Origin: Lachnospiraceae bacterium
GTDB taxonomy: Bacteria; Bacillota; Clostridia; Lachnospirales; Lachnospiraceae
Assembly (NCBI GenBank): GCA_017479935.1
Contig: JAFVBO010000119.1
Span: 1-64,000 of the forward strand
Reading direction: 5' to 3'
Length of the DNA: 64,000 nucleotides
In this document: positions 46,058-54,513 of the stretch, in pieces
How positions within the stretch are numbered: position 1 is the stretch's first letter
How the letters are laid out: every line of letters starts with the position of its first letter
Notes under the pieces: generated by a model
What the model saw: only the letters and a program-made list of their open reading frames with translations
What the model was told of the DNA's origin: nothing
The model's database searches: none
Program-made: the position numbers and the translations under genes

Positions 46058-46624
46058 ATGCAAAGATGGATACTGGCATCGCAATCTCCGCGCAGGCGGG
46101 AACTCCTGGCGCGTTTTGGGCATCCGTTTGATGTGATTCCCAGTGAAGCGGAAGAAAAAATCACGACGTCGGATGCAAAATGCGCGGTGGAAGAGCTGTC
46201 CTGCCAGAAAGCCGGGTGGGTGCTCGAGCGGGCGCAAGACGGCGATGTGGTCATCGGTTCGGATACGGTGGTCGTTCTGGAGGGAGAGATTCTGGGAAAA
46301 CCGAAGGATGAAAAGGATGCCTTCCGCATGCTTTCTGAGCTGCAGGGGCGCACGCATGAAGTGCTGACCGGGGTGACTGTTGCGGTGAAGGGCGGCCCTC
46401 TCGTGACTTTTCACGAGGAGACCGAGGTTCACGTGGCACCCATGAGCGAGGCCGAGATCTACCAGTATATCGCCACGGGAGAGCCGATGGACAAGGCCGG
46501 CGCATACGGCATTCAGGGGGCGTTTGGCCCTTTTATCACCGGGATCACGGGAGATTACTACAACGTTGTCGGCTTACCGTTAAACCACCTTTACCGGGTG
46601 CTGAAAGAAGGAGGTTTGCTGTAG
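46058..46624 (+). CDS. maf: Maf-type nucleoside triphosphate pyrophosphatase
   Basis: A 188-residue house-cleaning pyrophosphatase, probably for dTTP/UTP. It starts LASQSPRRRELLARFG, then VIGSDTVVVLEG and GRTHEVLTGV. The C-terminal block DKAGAYGIQGAFGPFITGITGDYYNVVGLPL is typical of the YhdE-like subgroup. The next gene starts at the base after its stop codon, so the two are coupled. Confidence 0.95.
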   Translation: MQRWILASQSPRRRELLARFGHPFDVIPSEAEEKITTSDAKCAVEELSCQKAGWVLERAQDGDVVIGSDTVVVLEGEILGKPKDEKDAFRMLSELQGRTHEVLTGVTVAVKGGPLVTFHEETEVHVAPMSEAEIYQYIATGEPMDKAGAYGIQGAFGPFITGITGDYYNVVGLPLNHLYRVLKEGGLL

Positions 46625-47614
46625 ATGAAACGCTCTTTCCTCATTTGTCTGCTTTTGGCGGGATGCCTTCTCTTTGGCGGCTGCGGGTATAGCGTCAGCA
46701 TCGGAGAAGATGGCCTGGTCATCGCAAGAGCACTGAAGGACGGCGAGCTGGCCCGCATTGGGGACGAGGTCATCCGCGTGCCGGAGGCCAAGCTGTTTTT
46801 GCTGTCGGAAAAAGCCAGAATTGAAAGCGTGTACGGCATTGATTTTTTCAGCCAGATGGTGGCTGGGAAGACGGCTGCGGAGTATCTGAACGAAGAGTTA
46901 AAGAACTTCCTCGTGCGAATGCTGGAAGTGTCCGCAATGGCCGATTCCATGGGCGTTACCCTGAACAATACGGAGCTGGACCGGATCGGCCGGGCGGCCA
47001 CGGATCTGTACAATGGCATGACTGCCGAGTATAAGGCATACACCGGTGTCGGCATTGAAGACTTAAGGTCGGCATTTACCCATTATTATCGGATGCAGAA
47101 GATGCTGGACCGCATTCAAAGCAGCATGAACGTGGAGATCAGCGATGATGAAGCCCGTGTGATCACCATCCAGCAGATCTTTGTCACGGATTACGGGTAT
47201 GCGGAGGACGTCGTCAGACGGGCTGGCAACGGGACGGATTTTGAAAGGCTGGGGAATATCTACAACGAGTCGGGGCTCTTTACGAGAACCGTGAGCCGCC
47301 TCGATCTCTCTGAAGTCTACCAGAAAGCGGTGTTCCCGCTCTCAAGCGGTGAGCTGAGTCCGATTTTTGAAGACGACGGCGGGTATTACGTGGTCAAGTG
47401 TGTGAACAATTATGAGATGGAACTGACCATGGAAAACAAAAAGACGCTGGCCGCAAGAAAAGTGGGAGAGGAATTCGAGCGGATGTACGCGGAGTTTTCC
47501 GGCCGCGACAAGCTGATCTTTGGCGAGGAGACATTTGCCGGCTTCTCCTTTATCGATGAGGTGAAGATTGGCGGGCAGACGTTCTACGATGTATATGATA
47601 TGATATTTAAGTAA
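46625..47614 (+). CDS. Lipoprotein foldase, PrsA/SurA-like parvulin
   Basis: A 329-residue secreted folding helper. Residues 1-20 are a lipoprotein signal with the lipobox LFGGC (Cys20 would carry lipid). The central helical SurA_N-like region is followed by a short parvulin-type isomerase domain (about 175-260: ITIQQIFVTD, SVYQKAVFPLSSGELSP-like block, DDGGYYVVKC). It starts one base after maf ends. A role in folding exported proteins is inferred from the family; catalytic residues of the parvulin fold were not checked one by one. Confidence 0.8.
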   Translation: MKRSFLICLLLAGCLLFGGCGYSVSIGEDGLVIARALKDGELARIGDEVIRVPEAKLFLLSEKARIESVYGIDFFSQMVAGKTAAEYLNEELKNFLVRMLEVSAMADSMGVTLNNTELDRIGRAATDLYNGMTAEYKAYTGVGIEDLRSAFTHYYRMQKMLDRIQSSMNVEISDDEARVITIQQIFVTDYGYAEDVVRRAGNGTDFERLGNIYNESGLFTRTVSRLDLSEVYQKAVFPLSSGELSPIFEDDGGYYVVKCVNNYEMELTMENKKTLAARKVGEEFERMYAEFSGRDKLIFGEETFAGFSFIDEVKIGGQTFYDVYDMIFK

Positions 47615-47632
47615 TACGCAACACGGATATGC

Positions 47633-47680
47633 AAAAAGCGCAGGAAAATGGCTGTTGCCAGCCAGATTTCCTGCGCTTTA
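47633..47680. terminator. Bidirectional terminator between foldase and htpG
   Basis: A stem of 20 pairs with a bulge (AAAGCGCAGGAAA...TTTCCTGCGCTTT, inner TGGCTG/CAGCCA), with A/T runs on both sides and an outer TACGCAA/TTGCGTA extension. It ends both convergent genes. Confidence 0.85.
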
Positions 47681-47716
47681 TTGCGTATATCGTGGTGGCC
47701 TTCCTGCGCTTTTTGC

Positions 47717-49696
47717 TTAGTGCTCGGTCAGCTTCAGCATCAGATCATTGGTGCGCTTTAAGAAGGCGCTCATGCGCTTCGGATCCAGCGATCCGTGGTT
47801 TAAAAGTGCCATATCGTAAAGCTGTTCGCAGAAGACGGAAGCGTCCTCCGCATCCTGATGTGCCATCAGGTATTTGACAAGCGGGTGATTGGCGTTCACG
47901 ATCAGCTTGCGTCCCATGTCCGCAAACATGTCATCGTCCCTGCCGTTCGAGTAGCGGCGGAACATCTCCTCCATACGGCGGCTGTCCTCCGACTTGGTCA
48001 GAAGAGAGGCCACTTCCGTATTCTTCAGCTTCTCCAAAGCCACTTCCAGCTTGTCATTGTTTAACGCCTTCTTGAACAGATCACCGACGGCTTCAGCGGT
48101 CTTCTTGAATTCCTCGTCGTTCTCGTCGGCCTTTTCCTTCATCACATCGTCCAGATCGGAATCCACGCCGGCAAAGTGCAGCCCCTCGTTCTTCTGTTCC
48201 ACGCTGGAGATGTAAGCGGCATCGATCGGGTGCGTCAGGATGACGGCGTCCAGGTTCTGCTCCTTGAACAGCTCCACATAGTGGGCCTGGGCCTTCTCGT
48301 TGCTGACGTAGAAAACGGTGTTCTCACGGACTTCTTTATTCTCGTCCAGGCATTCCTGAAGCGTCAGATACTTGCCGTCCAGGTTCTTGTAGAGCATGAC
48401 GTCCTTGATCTTCTCGCAGAATTTTTCGTCACGGATGTAGCCGAACTTCAGGAAAGGAGCGATATCGTCCCAGTACTTTTCGTAGTTTTCCTTGTCCGTC
48501 TTGTACATGCCGGTCAGCTTGTCCGCCACCTTCTTGGTGATGTAATCCGAAATCTTGCGGACGAAACCGTCGTTCTGCAGAGCGCTGCGGGAAACATTAA
48601 GCGGCAGATCCGGACAGTCGATGACGCCCTTTAACAGAAGCAGGAATTCCGGAATGACTTCCTTAATGTTGTCCGCGATGAAAACCTGGTTGTTGTACAG
48701 CTTGATCGTACCTTCGATGGTGTCGTACTCCGTGTTCACCTTCGGGAAGTAAAGGATACCCTTTAAGCGGAACGGATAGTCCATGTTCAGGTGAATCCAG
48801 AACAGAGGCTCCTTGTAGTCGTTAAAGACCGTGCGGTAGAACTTCTTGTATTCTTCCTCGGTGCAGTCCGCGGGGGTTTTCGCCCAAAGCGGATGCGTGT
48901 CATTGATCGGCTTTGGCCCTTCTTCCTCGGCCTTCTTGCCAGCCTCATCCAGATCCTGCAGATCCTCGTCCTTGTTCGGCTCTGCATCCAGAATTTCCTG
49001 ACCATTTTCATCCAGCTCCGGCTCTTTTTCCGCCTTCGTTTCCTTCTTGGCGGGAGCGGGGGCGTCGGCGTTCGTCAGATAGATTTCAACCGGCATGAAG
49101 GAGCAGTACTTCATCAGAACTTCCTTCGCGCGGTATTCGTTGACAAACTCCAGGCTGTCCTCATTCATGTACAGCGTGATCGTGGTACCAGGCTCCGTGC
49201 GGAAGCCGTCGGACATGGCAAACTCGGTGCCGCCGTCGGATTCCCAGAACACGGCGGGCTCATCCGCCTTATAGGACTTCGTGTCGATGGTGACGCGGTC
49301 GGCGACCATGAACGTGGAATAGAAGCCCAGACCAAAGTGACCGATGATCTGCTCTTCGTTGGTTTTATCCTTGTACTTTTCCAGGAAATCCCGTGCGCCG
49401 GAGAAGGCGATCTGGTTAATGTATTCGTCTACCTCTTGAAAGGTCATGCCGATACCGTTATCCGATACGGTGATCGTTTTCTTTTCGGGGCTGACAACCA
49501 CATCAATGCGGGGCTTGTAGCCTTCCGGGAACTGGTACTCGCCGATGATTTCCAGCTTCTGGAGCTTTGTGATGGCGTCGCAGCCGTTGGAGATCAGCTC
49601 GCGGTAGAAGATATCGTGATCGGAATACAGCCATTTCTTAATGACTGGGAATATATTTTCGCTTGTGATCGATAAGGATCCTGTTTTAGAAGACAT
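47717..49696 (-). CDS. htpG: Chaperone HtpG (Hsp90)
   Basis: An ATP-dependent chaperone of 659 residues, normal for bacterial HtpG. The N-terminal ATPase has LISNGCDAITKL (Asn binding ATP-Mg), VSDNGIGM and IGHFGLGFYS. The middle domain carries SRSALQNDGFVRKI, and the C-terminal dimerisation region is complete. An acidic, Lys/Glu-rich linker (about 222-265) separates the N and middle domains and is longer than usual in bacteria. AGGAGGT lies before the ATG, with a consensus promoter upstream. No CIRCE-type operator is seen. Confidence 0.96.
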   Translation of the reverse strand: MSSKTGSLSITSENIFPVIKKWLYSDHDIFYRELISNGCDAITKLQKLEIIGEYQFPEGYKPRIDVVVSPEKKTITVSDNGIGMTFQEVDEYINQIAFSGARDFLEKYKDKTNEEQIIGHFGLGFYSTFMVADRVTIDTKSYKADEPAVFWESDGGTEFAMSDGFRTEPGTTITLYMNEDSLEFVNEYRAKEVLMKYCSFMPVEIYLTNADAPAPAKKETKAEKEPELDENGQEILDAEPNKDEDLQDLDEAGKKAEEEGPKPINDTHPLWAKTPADCTEEEYKKFYRTVFNDYKEPLFWIHLNMDYPFRLKGILYFPKVNTEYDTIEGTIKLYNNQVFIADNIKEVIPEFLLLLKGVIDCPDLPLNVSRSALQNDGFVRKISDYITKKVADKLTGMYKTDKENYEKYWDDIAPFLKFGYIRDEKFCEKIKDVMLYKNLDGKYLTLQECLDENKEVRENTVFYVSNEKAQAHYVELFKEQNLDAVILTHPIDAAYISSVEQKNEGLHFAGVDSDLDDVMKEKADENDEEFKKTAEAVGDLFKKALNNDKLEVALEKLKNTEVASLLTKSEDSRRMEEMFRRYSNGRDDDMFADMGRKLIVNANHPLVKYLMAHQDAEDASVFCEQLYDMALLNHGSLDPKRMSAFLKRTNDLMLKLTEH

Positions 49697-49721
49697 AGTC
49701 TTGTACCTCCTGTTCTCACCT

Positions 49722-49750
49722 GTTATACCTGTTGTAGAACATTATGTCAA
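49722..49750 (-). promoter_or_regulatory. Consensus promoter of htpG
   Basis: On the minus strand, TTGACA (49750-49745), a 17-bp spacer, TATAAC (49727-49722), about 25 bases before the ATG. A near-perfect vegetative promoter. Confidence 0.8.
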
Positions 49751-49801
49751 GAGCTCAAATCTAAAACTTCTATGAACCCGCCCGGGGTGGTTGTTGCCTG
49801 G

Positions 49802-50453
49802 CAGTGAACTGGTATGTCATTGCTATCTTCCGGTTCGTATTTCGTCAAAAAGTGGCCGAGGCAGCAGTCGATCTGTTCCAGTCATGCATGAGAAGGCCTA
49901 AAACGTCGGGGAGATTTCCGGCAGCTAAAGGAAGCTTCGGGGAGTCCCACTTAAGCTGCCTGGAAATTCTCCACCGCCGCCTTAGGCCTCCTCATGCATG
50001 ACAGCTATTGGGGATTATTGCTGCCTCGGCCGCTTTTTGACAATCTATGTATCTCATGAGCTTATACATAAAACAAAGCAAGAAGGTATCACACTTTATA
50101 TTTTAGGCAGCGCATACGGATCTATCGTCCCCGAAATGCCGTATAGGCCAAGAAACTCATATAGACAGCAGGCAGAACACTAGTGTAAGTCAACAATGGC
50201 GCCGAAGGCAGAGATTATATCGTGCAGCAGTCATGTGGAGGAGGCCATAGAACCACTTGGCGAAAAAAATTGGCTTTATGAGCAAAAAACTTCTTGTTTG
50301 AGCGAAGCGAGTTAGAAGTTTTTTGCTCATGCATTTTGCCAATTTCTTGAGCCTTAGTGGTTCTGGCCGAGGGAACTTAGACTGCGAACGATATAACTCT
50401 GCCTCCGGAGCCATTATTGACGACCTGTCTGGCAATGACATACCAGGTCACTG
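49802..50453 (+). repeat. Structured non-coding element, copy 2 (652 bp)
   Basis: Fills the gap upstream of htpG. The ends pair over 22 bases with one mismatch (CAGTGAACTGGTATGTCATT... with ...AATGACATACCAGGTCACTG). Domain A (49844-50041) is closed by GTCAAAAAGTGGCCGAGGCA against TGCCTCGGCCGCTTTTTGAC and is shorter than in copies 1 and 3, lacking the inner stems. Domain B (50189-50421) is closed by GTCAACAATGGCGCCGAAGG and a near-complement; its inner stem (ATGAGCAAAAAACTTCT.../AGAAGTTTTTTGCTCAT) differs from the other copies but still pairs. The element ends eight bases before the stop codon of the minus-strand gene at 50461. Confidence 0.8.
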
Positions 50454-50460
50454 TCGGCAG

Positions 50461-50913
50461 CTATTCTTCGTCGGCATCGATGTCCTGGCTGCAGAGAAGA
50501 CGATAGGTGGCAGCGTCCCATTCCTGCTCCAGGTCGCGATTCCGAGTGAATGTTTTGAAGGAAACGGAAGTGATGATTGTCAGTTGATCATGCTCATAAC
50601 GGATGTTGATGAGCCGATCCGCCTCCTCCGGGCGAGCAGGATCCATGAGGACAAGTTTAAATGAAACCGGCAGCTTCTTACCCTTCAGAATTTGAAAGCA
50701 TAGCGGGCGCACTTCGGCCCAGGTGATGTATTCACGGTCAGGCAGATTTGGCTTTTCGTCCTCGGAATAAAAGGACAGATTGCGCCGGCCATCCAGCGAA
50801 AGTCGATAGGACGTATGGAAGGTTCCTTCATAAAACAAAAAGGAATCGAACAGTTCTCCGGCAAAGAGGGCGGAAGTGGCCTTTTTAAGGTTGCGTATCC
50901 GAAAGGCTTTCAT
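50461..50913 (-). CDS. Conserved hypothetical protein, possibly DUF5721 family
   Basis: A 150-residue soluble protein with no membrane segment and no recognised catalytic motif. Visible stretches are ELFDSFLFYEGTF, YITWAEVRPLCFQILKGKKLPVSFK and ITSVSFKTF. It resembles a small family often found in Lachnospiraceae (DUF5721) as I remember it, but I could not check. AGGAG precedes the ATG. The gene stands alone between element copy 2 and the DivIVA-like gene, reading away from the latter; the region 50914-51099 has no other gene. Confidence 0.6.
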   Translation of the reverse strand: MKAFRIRNLKKATSALFAGELFDSFLFYEGTFHTSYRLSLDGRRNLSFYSEDEKPNLPDREYITWAEVRPLCFQILKGKKLPVSFKLVLMDPARPEEADRLINIRYEHDQLTIITSVSFKTFTRNRDLEQEWDAATYRLLCSQDIDADEE

Positions 50914-51099
50914 ATAGAGTCTCCTGGTTTTCTTCGAAATTGTAGAGAGTGTACCATGCTTTCGGCCAAAAAGAAAGTACCTAAAGCGTGTTCGGGTGAT
51001 TTTTACTCACCATCTGGGATCGGTCGGAAGGATGACGCGGGATCATCCGTTTTCAGCATGCAAAGCCGATTGGATACAGAAAACATAGAAAGCTAAGGT

Positions 51100-51128
51100 T
51101 TGACTATCCGGAAAGGAACGCCTATAAT
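51100..51128 (+). promoter_or_regulatory. Promoter of the DivIVA-like gene
   Basis: TTGACT (51100-51105), a 17-bp spacer, TATAAT (51123-51128). It leaves a leader of about 110 bases before the ATG at 51244. Nothing else was recognised in the 330-base gap 50914-51243. Confidence 0.75.
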
Positions 51129-51243
51129 AGTACTATATGTAGCACGGCGCGGGATGAGCCGCGTCAACGGGATGCCGGGAAGAACGCAGGAAAGAAAACG
51201 TTCAGAAATGCGGCTTAGCAAAGCATGGAAGGAGACTTAACAT

Positions 51244-52272
51244 ATGATCAGTGCGGAAGATTGTCGAAAACAGGGATTTTCAAAAAACATGCGAGGCTAT
51301 TCAATTGAGGAAGTCGACGATTTTCTGGATGAAGTGGCAGAAACGTTACTTCAGTATGAGAAAGAAAAAGAGCGGGAAGAAGAACACATTCAGGAACTGA
51401 AGGTAAAAGGCGAGGCTTACATCGGGAAGATGGAAACCCGGTCCAAATCGATCCTGGCTTCCGCTAAGGCAGAGTCGGAAAAAACGCTGACCGACGCGAA
51501 AGAAACGGCCAAAACGTTGATTGAAGTGGCGAAGGCAAAGGCGTCCACCATCCTGGAAGAAGCCAATAAGCGTTCTTCTTCCTCGCTGGAAAAAACGCTT
51601 GGCGATGTCAAGAGCCTTCAGCAGAAAGCCGGTCAGTTTGTCAACGCCACGTTAAAGAAGGCGGAAGATGAAGCGGCGCAGATCCTGAAAGACGCCAGGG
51701 AGGATGCGGAAGCCAAAACCGCCGAAACGGAGAAGACGATCCGCAGTCTGTTAAAAGAAAGCCGGGAAAAAGCGGATTTCTTGGTGATGAAAGCCAGGGA
51801 AGAGGCCGATGCCACGGTAAAGGAAGCAAATGAAAGCGCAGATACCCTTACTTCCAATGCCCGGAAGGAAGCCGGCAGTCTTCTCTCCAAAGCCCGCAGC
51901 GATGCCGAGGCTTTGACCGCGAAGGCACAGGAAGAGGCGGATACCATGATCGCCGAGGCGAAAAGGCTTCTGGCAAAGGCGAAAGCCTTAAACGAGGAGA
52001 CGGAGAAGAAAAAGCTGGAAGCAGAGACCGAGATTGCAGAGCGGTATCGCGTCTCGGACGAGGAAATCACTAAGCGCGACCTTGCTTCCCGCGAAGAAAT
52101 CCAGAAGAGACAGCAGATGATGGACGAGGAAGTGTCCGCCAAGCTGGCCACGTTTGAGGAGATGGCAGAGGCCCATAAGAAATGGGAAAAGCTGTATGCG
52201 TACCAGACGCAGCAGCTGATCCGCATGCAGAAGTCTCTTCTCGACAAATACAGCAATCCCGGTGAGCAATGA
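51244..52272 (+). CDS. DivIVA-domain protein with a long Ala/Glu coiled coil
   Basis: A 342-residue protein, probably polar or septal. The N-terminus has the DivIVA lipid-binding signature (AEDCRKQGFSKNMRGYSIEEVDDFLDEV). From about 35 to 320 it is nearly continuous coiled coil, rich in Ala, Glu and Lys with repeated AKxEA-like heptads, longer than typical DivIVA (about 160-230). AAGGAG lies upstream. Its last two codons and stop lie inside the terminal repeat of element copy 3, so its extreme 3' end may have been altered by that insertion. Confidence 0.85.
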   Translation: MISAEDCRKQGFSKNMRGYSIEEVDDFLDEVAETLLQYEKEKEREEEHIQELKVKGEAYIGKMETRSKSILASAKAESEKTLTDAKETAKTLIEVAKAKASTILEEANKRSSSSLEKTLGDVKSLQQKAGQFVNATLKKAEDEAAQILKDAREDAEAKTAETEKTIRSLLKESREKADFLVMKAREEADATVKEANESADTLTSNARKEAGSLLSKARSDAEALTAKAQEEADTMIAEAKRLLAKAKALNEETEKKKLEAETEIAERYRVSDEEITKRDLASREEIQKRQQMMDEEVSAKLATFEEMAEAHKKWEKLYAYQTQQLIRMQKSLLDKYSNPGEQ

Positions 52273-52993
52273 ACTGTCACGTCATTATTACCTGGCAGTC
52301 CATCAGGAAGGGATCACGTCAAAAAGGTAAGACGGCTGTGGAGTTTTCCGGCAGATAAGGGATCATCGGGGAGTACCACTAATGGCAGCAACGCGCCGCA
52401 CATCCGCCGGGGCACACACAGGCCCCCGTCTGATGACGGGGGCCTTAAGTGCCCCTGAAATCGCTGTACTTGTAGTACAGCGATTTCGCGTCTGTGTAGC
52501 GCTTTGCTGCCATAACTGGTACTATACCCCTTGCTCCCATTTATCTGCCTGGAAAATCTCCACAGCCGTCTTGCCTTTTTGACAATCTATGCATCTCAAG
52601 AGCTTATACCCAAGGCAAAGAAAGGTGCTATCTCGCATTTTAAACAGCGCAGATAGATCGATCGTCCCTGAAATGTCGCAAAGGCCAAGAAACTCATACA
52701 GACAGCAGGCAGAACACTAGTGTAAGTCAACAATGGCGCCGGAGGCAGAGTTATATCGTGCAGCAGTCATGTGGAGGAGGCCATAGAACCACTTGGTAAG
52801 AAAAATCTGCTTTAGAAGCAAGGAGGTTTACTGTTTGAGCGCGAAGCGCGAGTTGAACCGACTTGCTTCTGTTTTTTGCAGATTTTTCGAGCCTTTGTGG
52901 TTCTGGCCGAGGGAACTTAGACTGCGAACGATATACTCTGCCTCCGGCGGCATTATTGACGCCCTTGATAACTATGACATAGCAGTTCATTGC
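52266..52993 (+). repeat. Structured non-coding element, copy 3 (728 bp)
   Basis: The ends pair as GCAATGAACTG (52266-52276) with CAGTTCATTGC (52983-52993), continued inward by weaker pairing. Domain A (52318-52583) is closed by GTCAAAAAGGTAAGACGGCT against the matching AGCCGTCTTGCCTTTTTGAC-type arm; the arm differs from copy 1 (GCGGCCGAGG) yet pairs fully. Inner stems include GCCCCCGTC/GACGGGGGC and ATCGCTGTAC/GTACAGCGAT. Domain B (52725-52960) is closed by GTCAACAATGGCGCCGGAGG. The left arm overlaps the DivIVA-like stop codon. No protein gene was seen in it. Confidence 0.8.
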
Positions 52994-53045
52994 CATGGGG
53001 CGGGAGAGTGAGGCGGAACTTTTTGAAAAAAGCAAAAAGTTTTGA

Positions 53046-53074
53046 TTGACAATTGAAGAGGTTTGTTTTATATT
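53046..53074 (+). promoter_or_regulatory. Promoter of tRNA-Thr
   Basis: TTGACA (53046-53051), a 17-bp spacer, TATATT (53069-53074), 12 bases before the tRNA 5' end. Confidence 0.75.
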
Positions 53075-53086
53075 ATGGAGGTCGAT

Positions 53087-53159
53087 GCTTCCGTAGCACA
53101 GCAGGTAGTGCACTTCACTCGTAATGAAGGGGTCGCCAGTTCGAGTCTGGCCGGGAGCT
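53087..53159 (+). tRNA. tRNA-Thr (anticodon CGU)
   Basis: A 73-base cloverleaf: acceptor GCTTCCG/CGGGAGC with one G-U pair, D stem GCAC/GTGC, anticodon stem CTTCA/TGAAG with loop CTCGTAA (anticodon CGT, reads ACG), T arm GCCAG-TTCGAGT-CTGGC and discriminator T. CCA is not encoded. It has its own promoter and a hairpin terminator. Confidence 0.9.
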
Positions 53160-53183
53160 CTCATATTGAAAACAAGGTTAGAG

Positions 53184-53222
53184 GACGTGGGTGGATATTT
53201 ATTCCTACCCACGTCATTCTAT
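53184..53222 (+). terminator. Terminator of tRNA-Thr
   Basis: A perfect 9-bp stem GACGTGGGT/ACCCACGTC with a 14-base loop, followed by ATTCTATATAT. Confidence 0.7.
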
Positions 53223-53321
53223 ATATACTGATGGATACAACATGGCTTTTCATCGTGGCGCAGCGCAAGCGATCACAAGCAGGGGAAAGCCGGACATACT
53301 TCTGTAGGAGGGACACGAGAA

Positions 53322-54407
53322 ATGCAGGAAAAATTAAAAGTTGGTATCCTTGGCGCGACAGGAATGGTGGGACAGCGTTTCATCTCGCTGCTCGAGAATC
53401 ATCCGTGGTTTGAAGTGACGACGCTGGCGGCCAGCGCGCGTTCTGCCGGGAAAACGTACGAGGAAGCCGTGGGTGGCCGTTGGAAAATGGACACGCCCAT
53501 GCCGGAAGCAGTCAAGAACCTGATTGTCATGGATGTCACGCAGGTGGAAGAGGTTTCTTCGAAAGTGGATTTCGTCTTCAGTGCGGTAGACATGACCAAG
53601 GAAGAGATCCGCGCGATTGAGGACGCGTATGCGAAGACGGAGACGCCGGTTGTTTCCAACAACAGCGCCCATCGGTGGACGCCCGATGTTCCCATGGTTG
53701 TTCCGGAAATCAACCCGGAGCATCTTGAAGTAATCGCGGCGCAGAAGAAGAGACTGGGAACCACGAGAGGTTTTGTCGCCGTCAAGCCGAACTGTTCCAT
53801 TCAGGGCTATGCCCCTGCGCTTTTTGCCCTTCGTGAGTTTGGCCCGAAGGAAGTGGTTGTCACCACCTATCAGGCAATTTCCGGTGCCGGCAAGACCTTT
53901 AAGGATTGGCCGGAAATGATCGACAACGTCATTCCCTACATTGGCGGAGAGGAAGAGAAGTCCGAGCAGGAGCCGCTGCGCATCTTCGGCCATGTGGAGA
54001 ACGGTGTCATCGTGAAGGCGGAAAAGCCGCTCATCACGGCTCAGTGCATCCGTGTTCCGGTTACGAACGGACATATGGCAGCCGTTTTTGTTTCCTTCGA
54101 TAAGAAGCCTACCAAGGAGGAGATCCTGGATCGTTGGGCGAATTTTGAGGGAGAACCGCAGAGACTTAATCTTCCCAGCGCTCCGAAGCCGTTCCTTAAG
54201 TATTTTGAGGAGGACAACCGTCCTCAGACGAAACTGGATCGCGATTACGAAGGTGGTTTCGGTGTCACGCTCGGCCGTTTAAGAGAGGACACGTTGTTTG
54301 ACTATAAGTTTGTCGGTCTGGCACACAACACGGTTCGCGGTGCTGCCGGCGGCGCTATTCTTTGCGCAGAGCTTCTTACCGCCAAAGGGTATATCGAGAA
54401 AAAATAA
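53322..54407 (+). CDS. asd: Aspartate-semialdehyde dehydrogenase
   Basis: Reduces aspartyl phosphate to the semialdehyde, feeding lysine, threonine, methionine and diaminopimelate synthesis. It is 361 residues. The NADP motif is GILGATGMVGQRF; the catalytic Cys158 is in KPNCSIQG, then TYQAISGAGKTF and the His in RVPVTNGHMAAVF. The sequence type is closer to the archaeal/fungal branch than to the E. coli one. GGAGGGAC lies before the ATG. No lysine riboswitch was recognised in the roughly 100 bases upstream. Confidence 0.95.
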   Translation: MQEKLKVGILGATGMVGQRFISLLENHPWFEVTTLAASARSAGKTYEEAVGGRWKMDTPMPEAVKNLIVMDVTQVEEVSSKVDFVFSAVDMTKEEIRAIEDAYAKTETPVVSNNSAHRWTPDVPMVVPEINPEHLEVIAAQKKRLGTTRGFVAVKPNCSIQGYAPALFALREFGPKEVVVTTYQAISGAGKTFKDWPEMIDNVIPYIGGEEEKSEQEPLRIFGHVENGVIVKAEKPLITAQCIRVPVTNGHMAAVFVSFDKKPTKEEILDRWANFEGEPQRLNLPSAPKPFLKYFEEDNRPQTKLDRDYEGGFGVTLGRLREDTLFDYKFVGLAHNTVRGAAGGAILCAELLTAKGYIEKK

Positions 54408-54419
54408 CTCATCATCACG

Positions 54420-54460
54420 GCGGCTGTCATTCCCTTGGCGGGAGGGCAGCCGCTTCTTTA
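54420..54460 (+). terminator. Terminator of asd
   Basis: GCGGCTG...CAGCCGC stem with a 19-base loop, followed by TTCTTTA, 12 bases after the stop. Confidence 0.65.
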
Positions 54461-54513
54461 TGTCAAGTGCTTAATGTAACTGTAAGCTATCTAAAACGGG
54501 AAGGGAAATTTGC

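Noticed and set aside
48791-49675. Open frame of 294 codons antisense to htpG
   Set aside because: Opposite a fully conserved chaperone gene, no start site and no domain.
49697-49801. CIRCE or heat-shock operator at htpG
   Set aside because: No TTAGCACTC-N9-GAGTGCTAA-like repeat; only a vegetative promoter is seen.
50323-50664. Small frames inside element copies
   Set aside because: They differ between copies, lack ribosome-binding sites and break the paired stems; the elements are non-coding.
53217-53321. Lysine riboswitch upstream of asd
   Set aside because: The leader is only about 100 bases after the tRNA terminator and lacks the conserved core.
53063-53413. Short frame across the tRNA-Thr gene
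   Set aside because: Translation of a tRNA gene; the cloverleaf explains the conservation.
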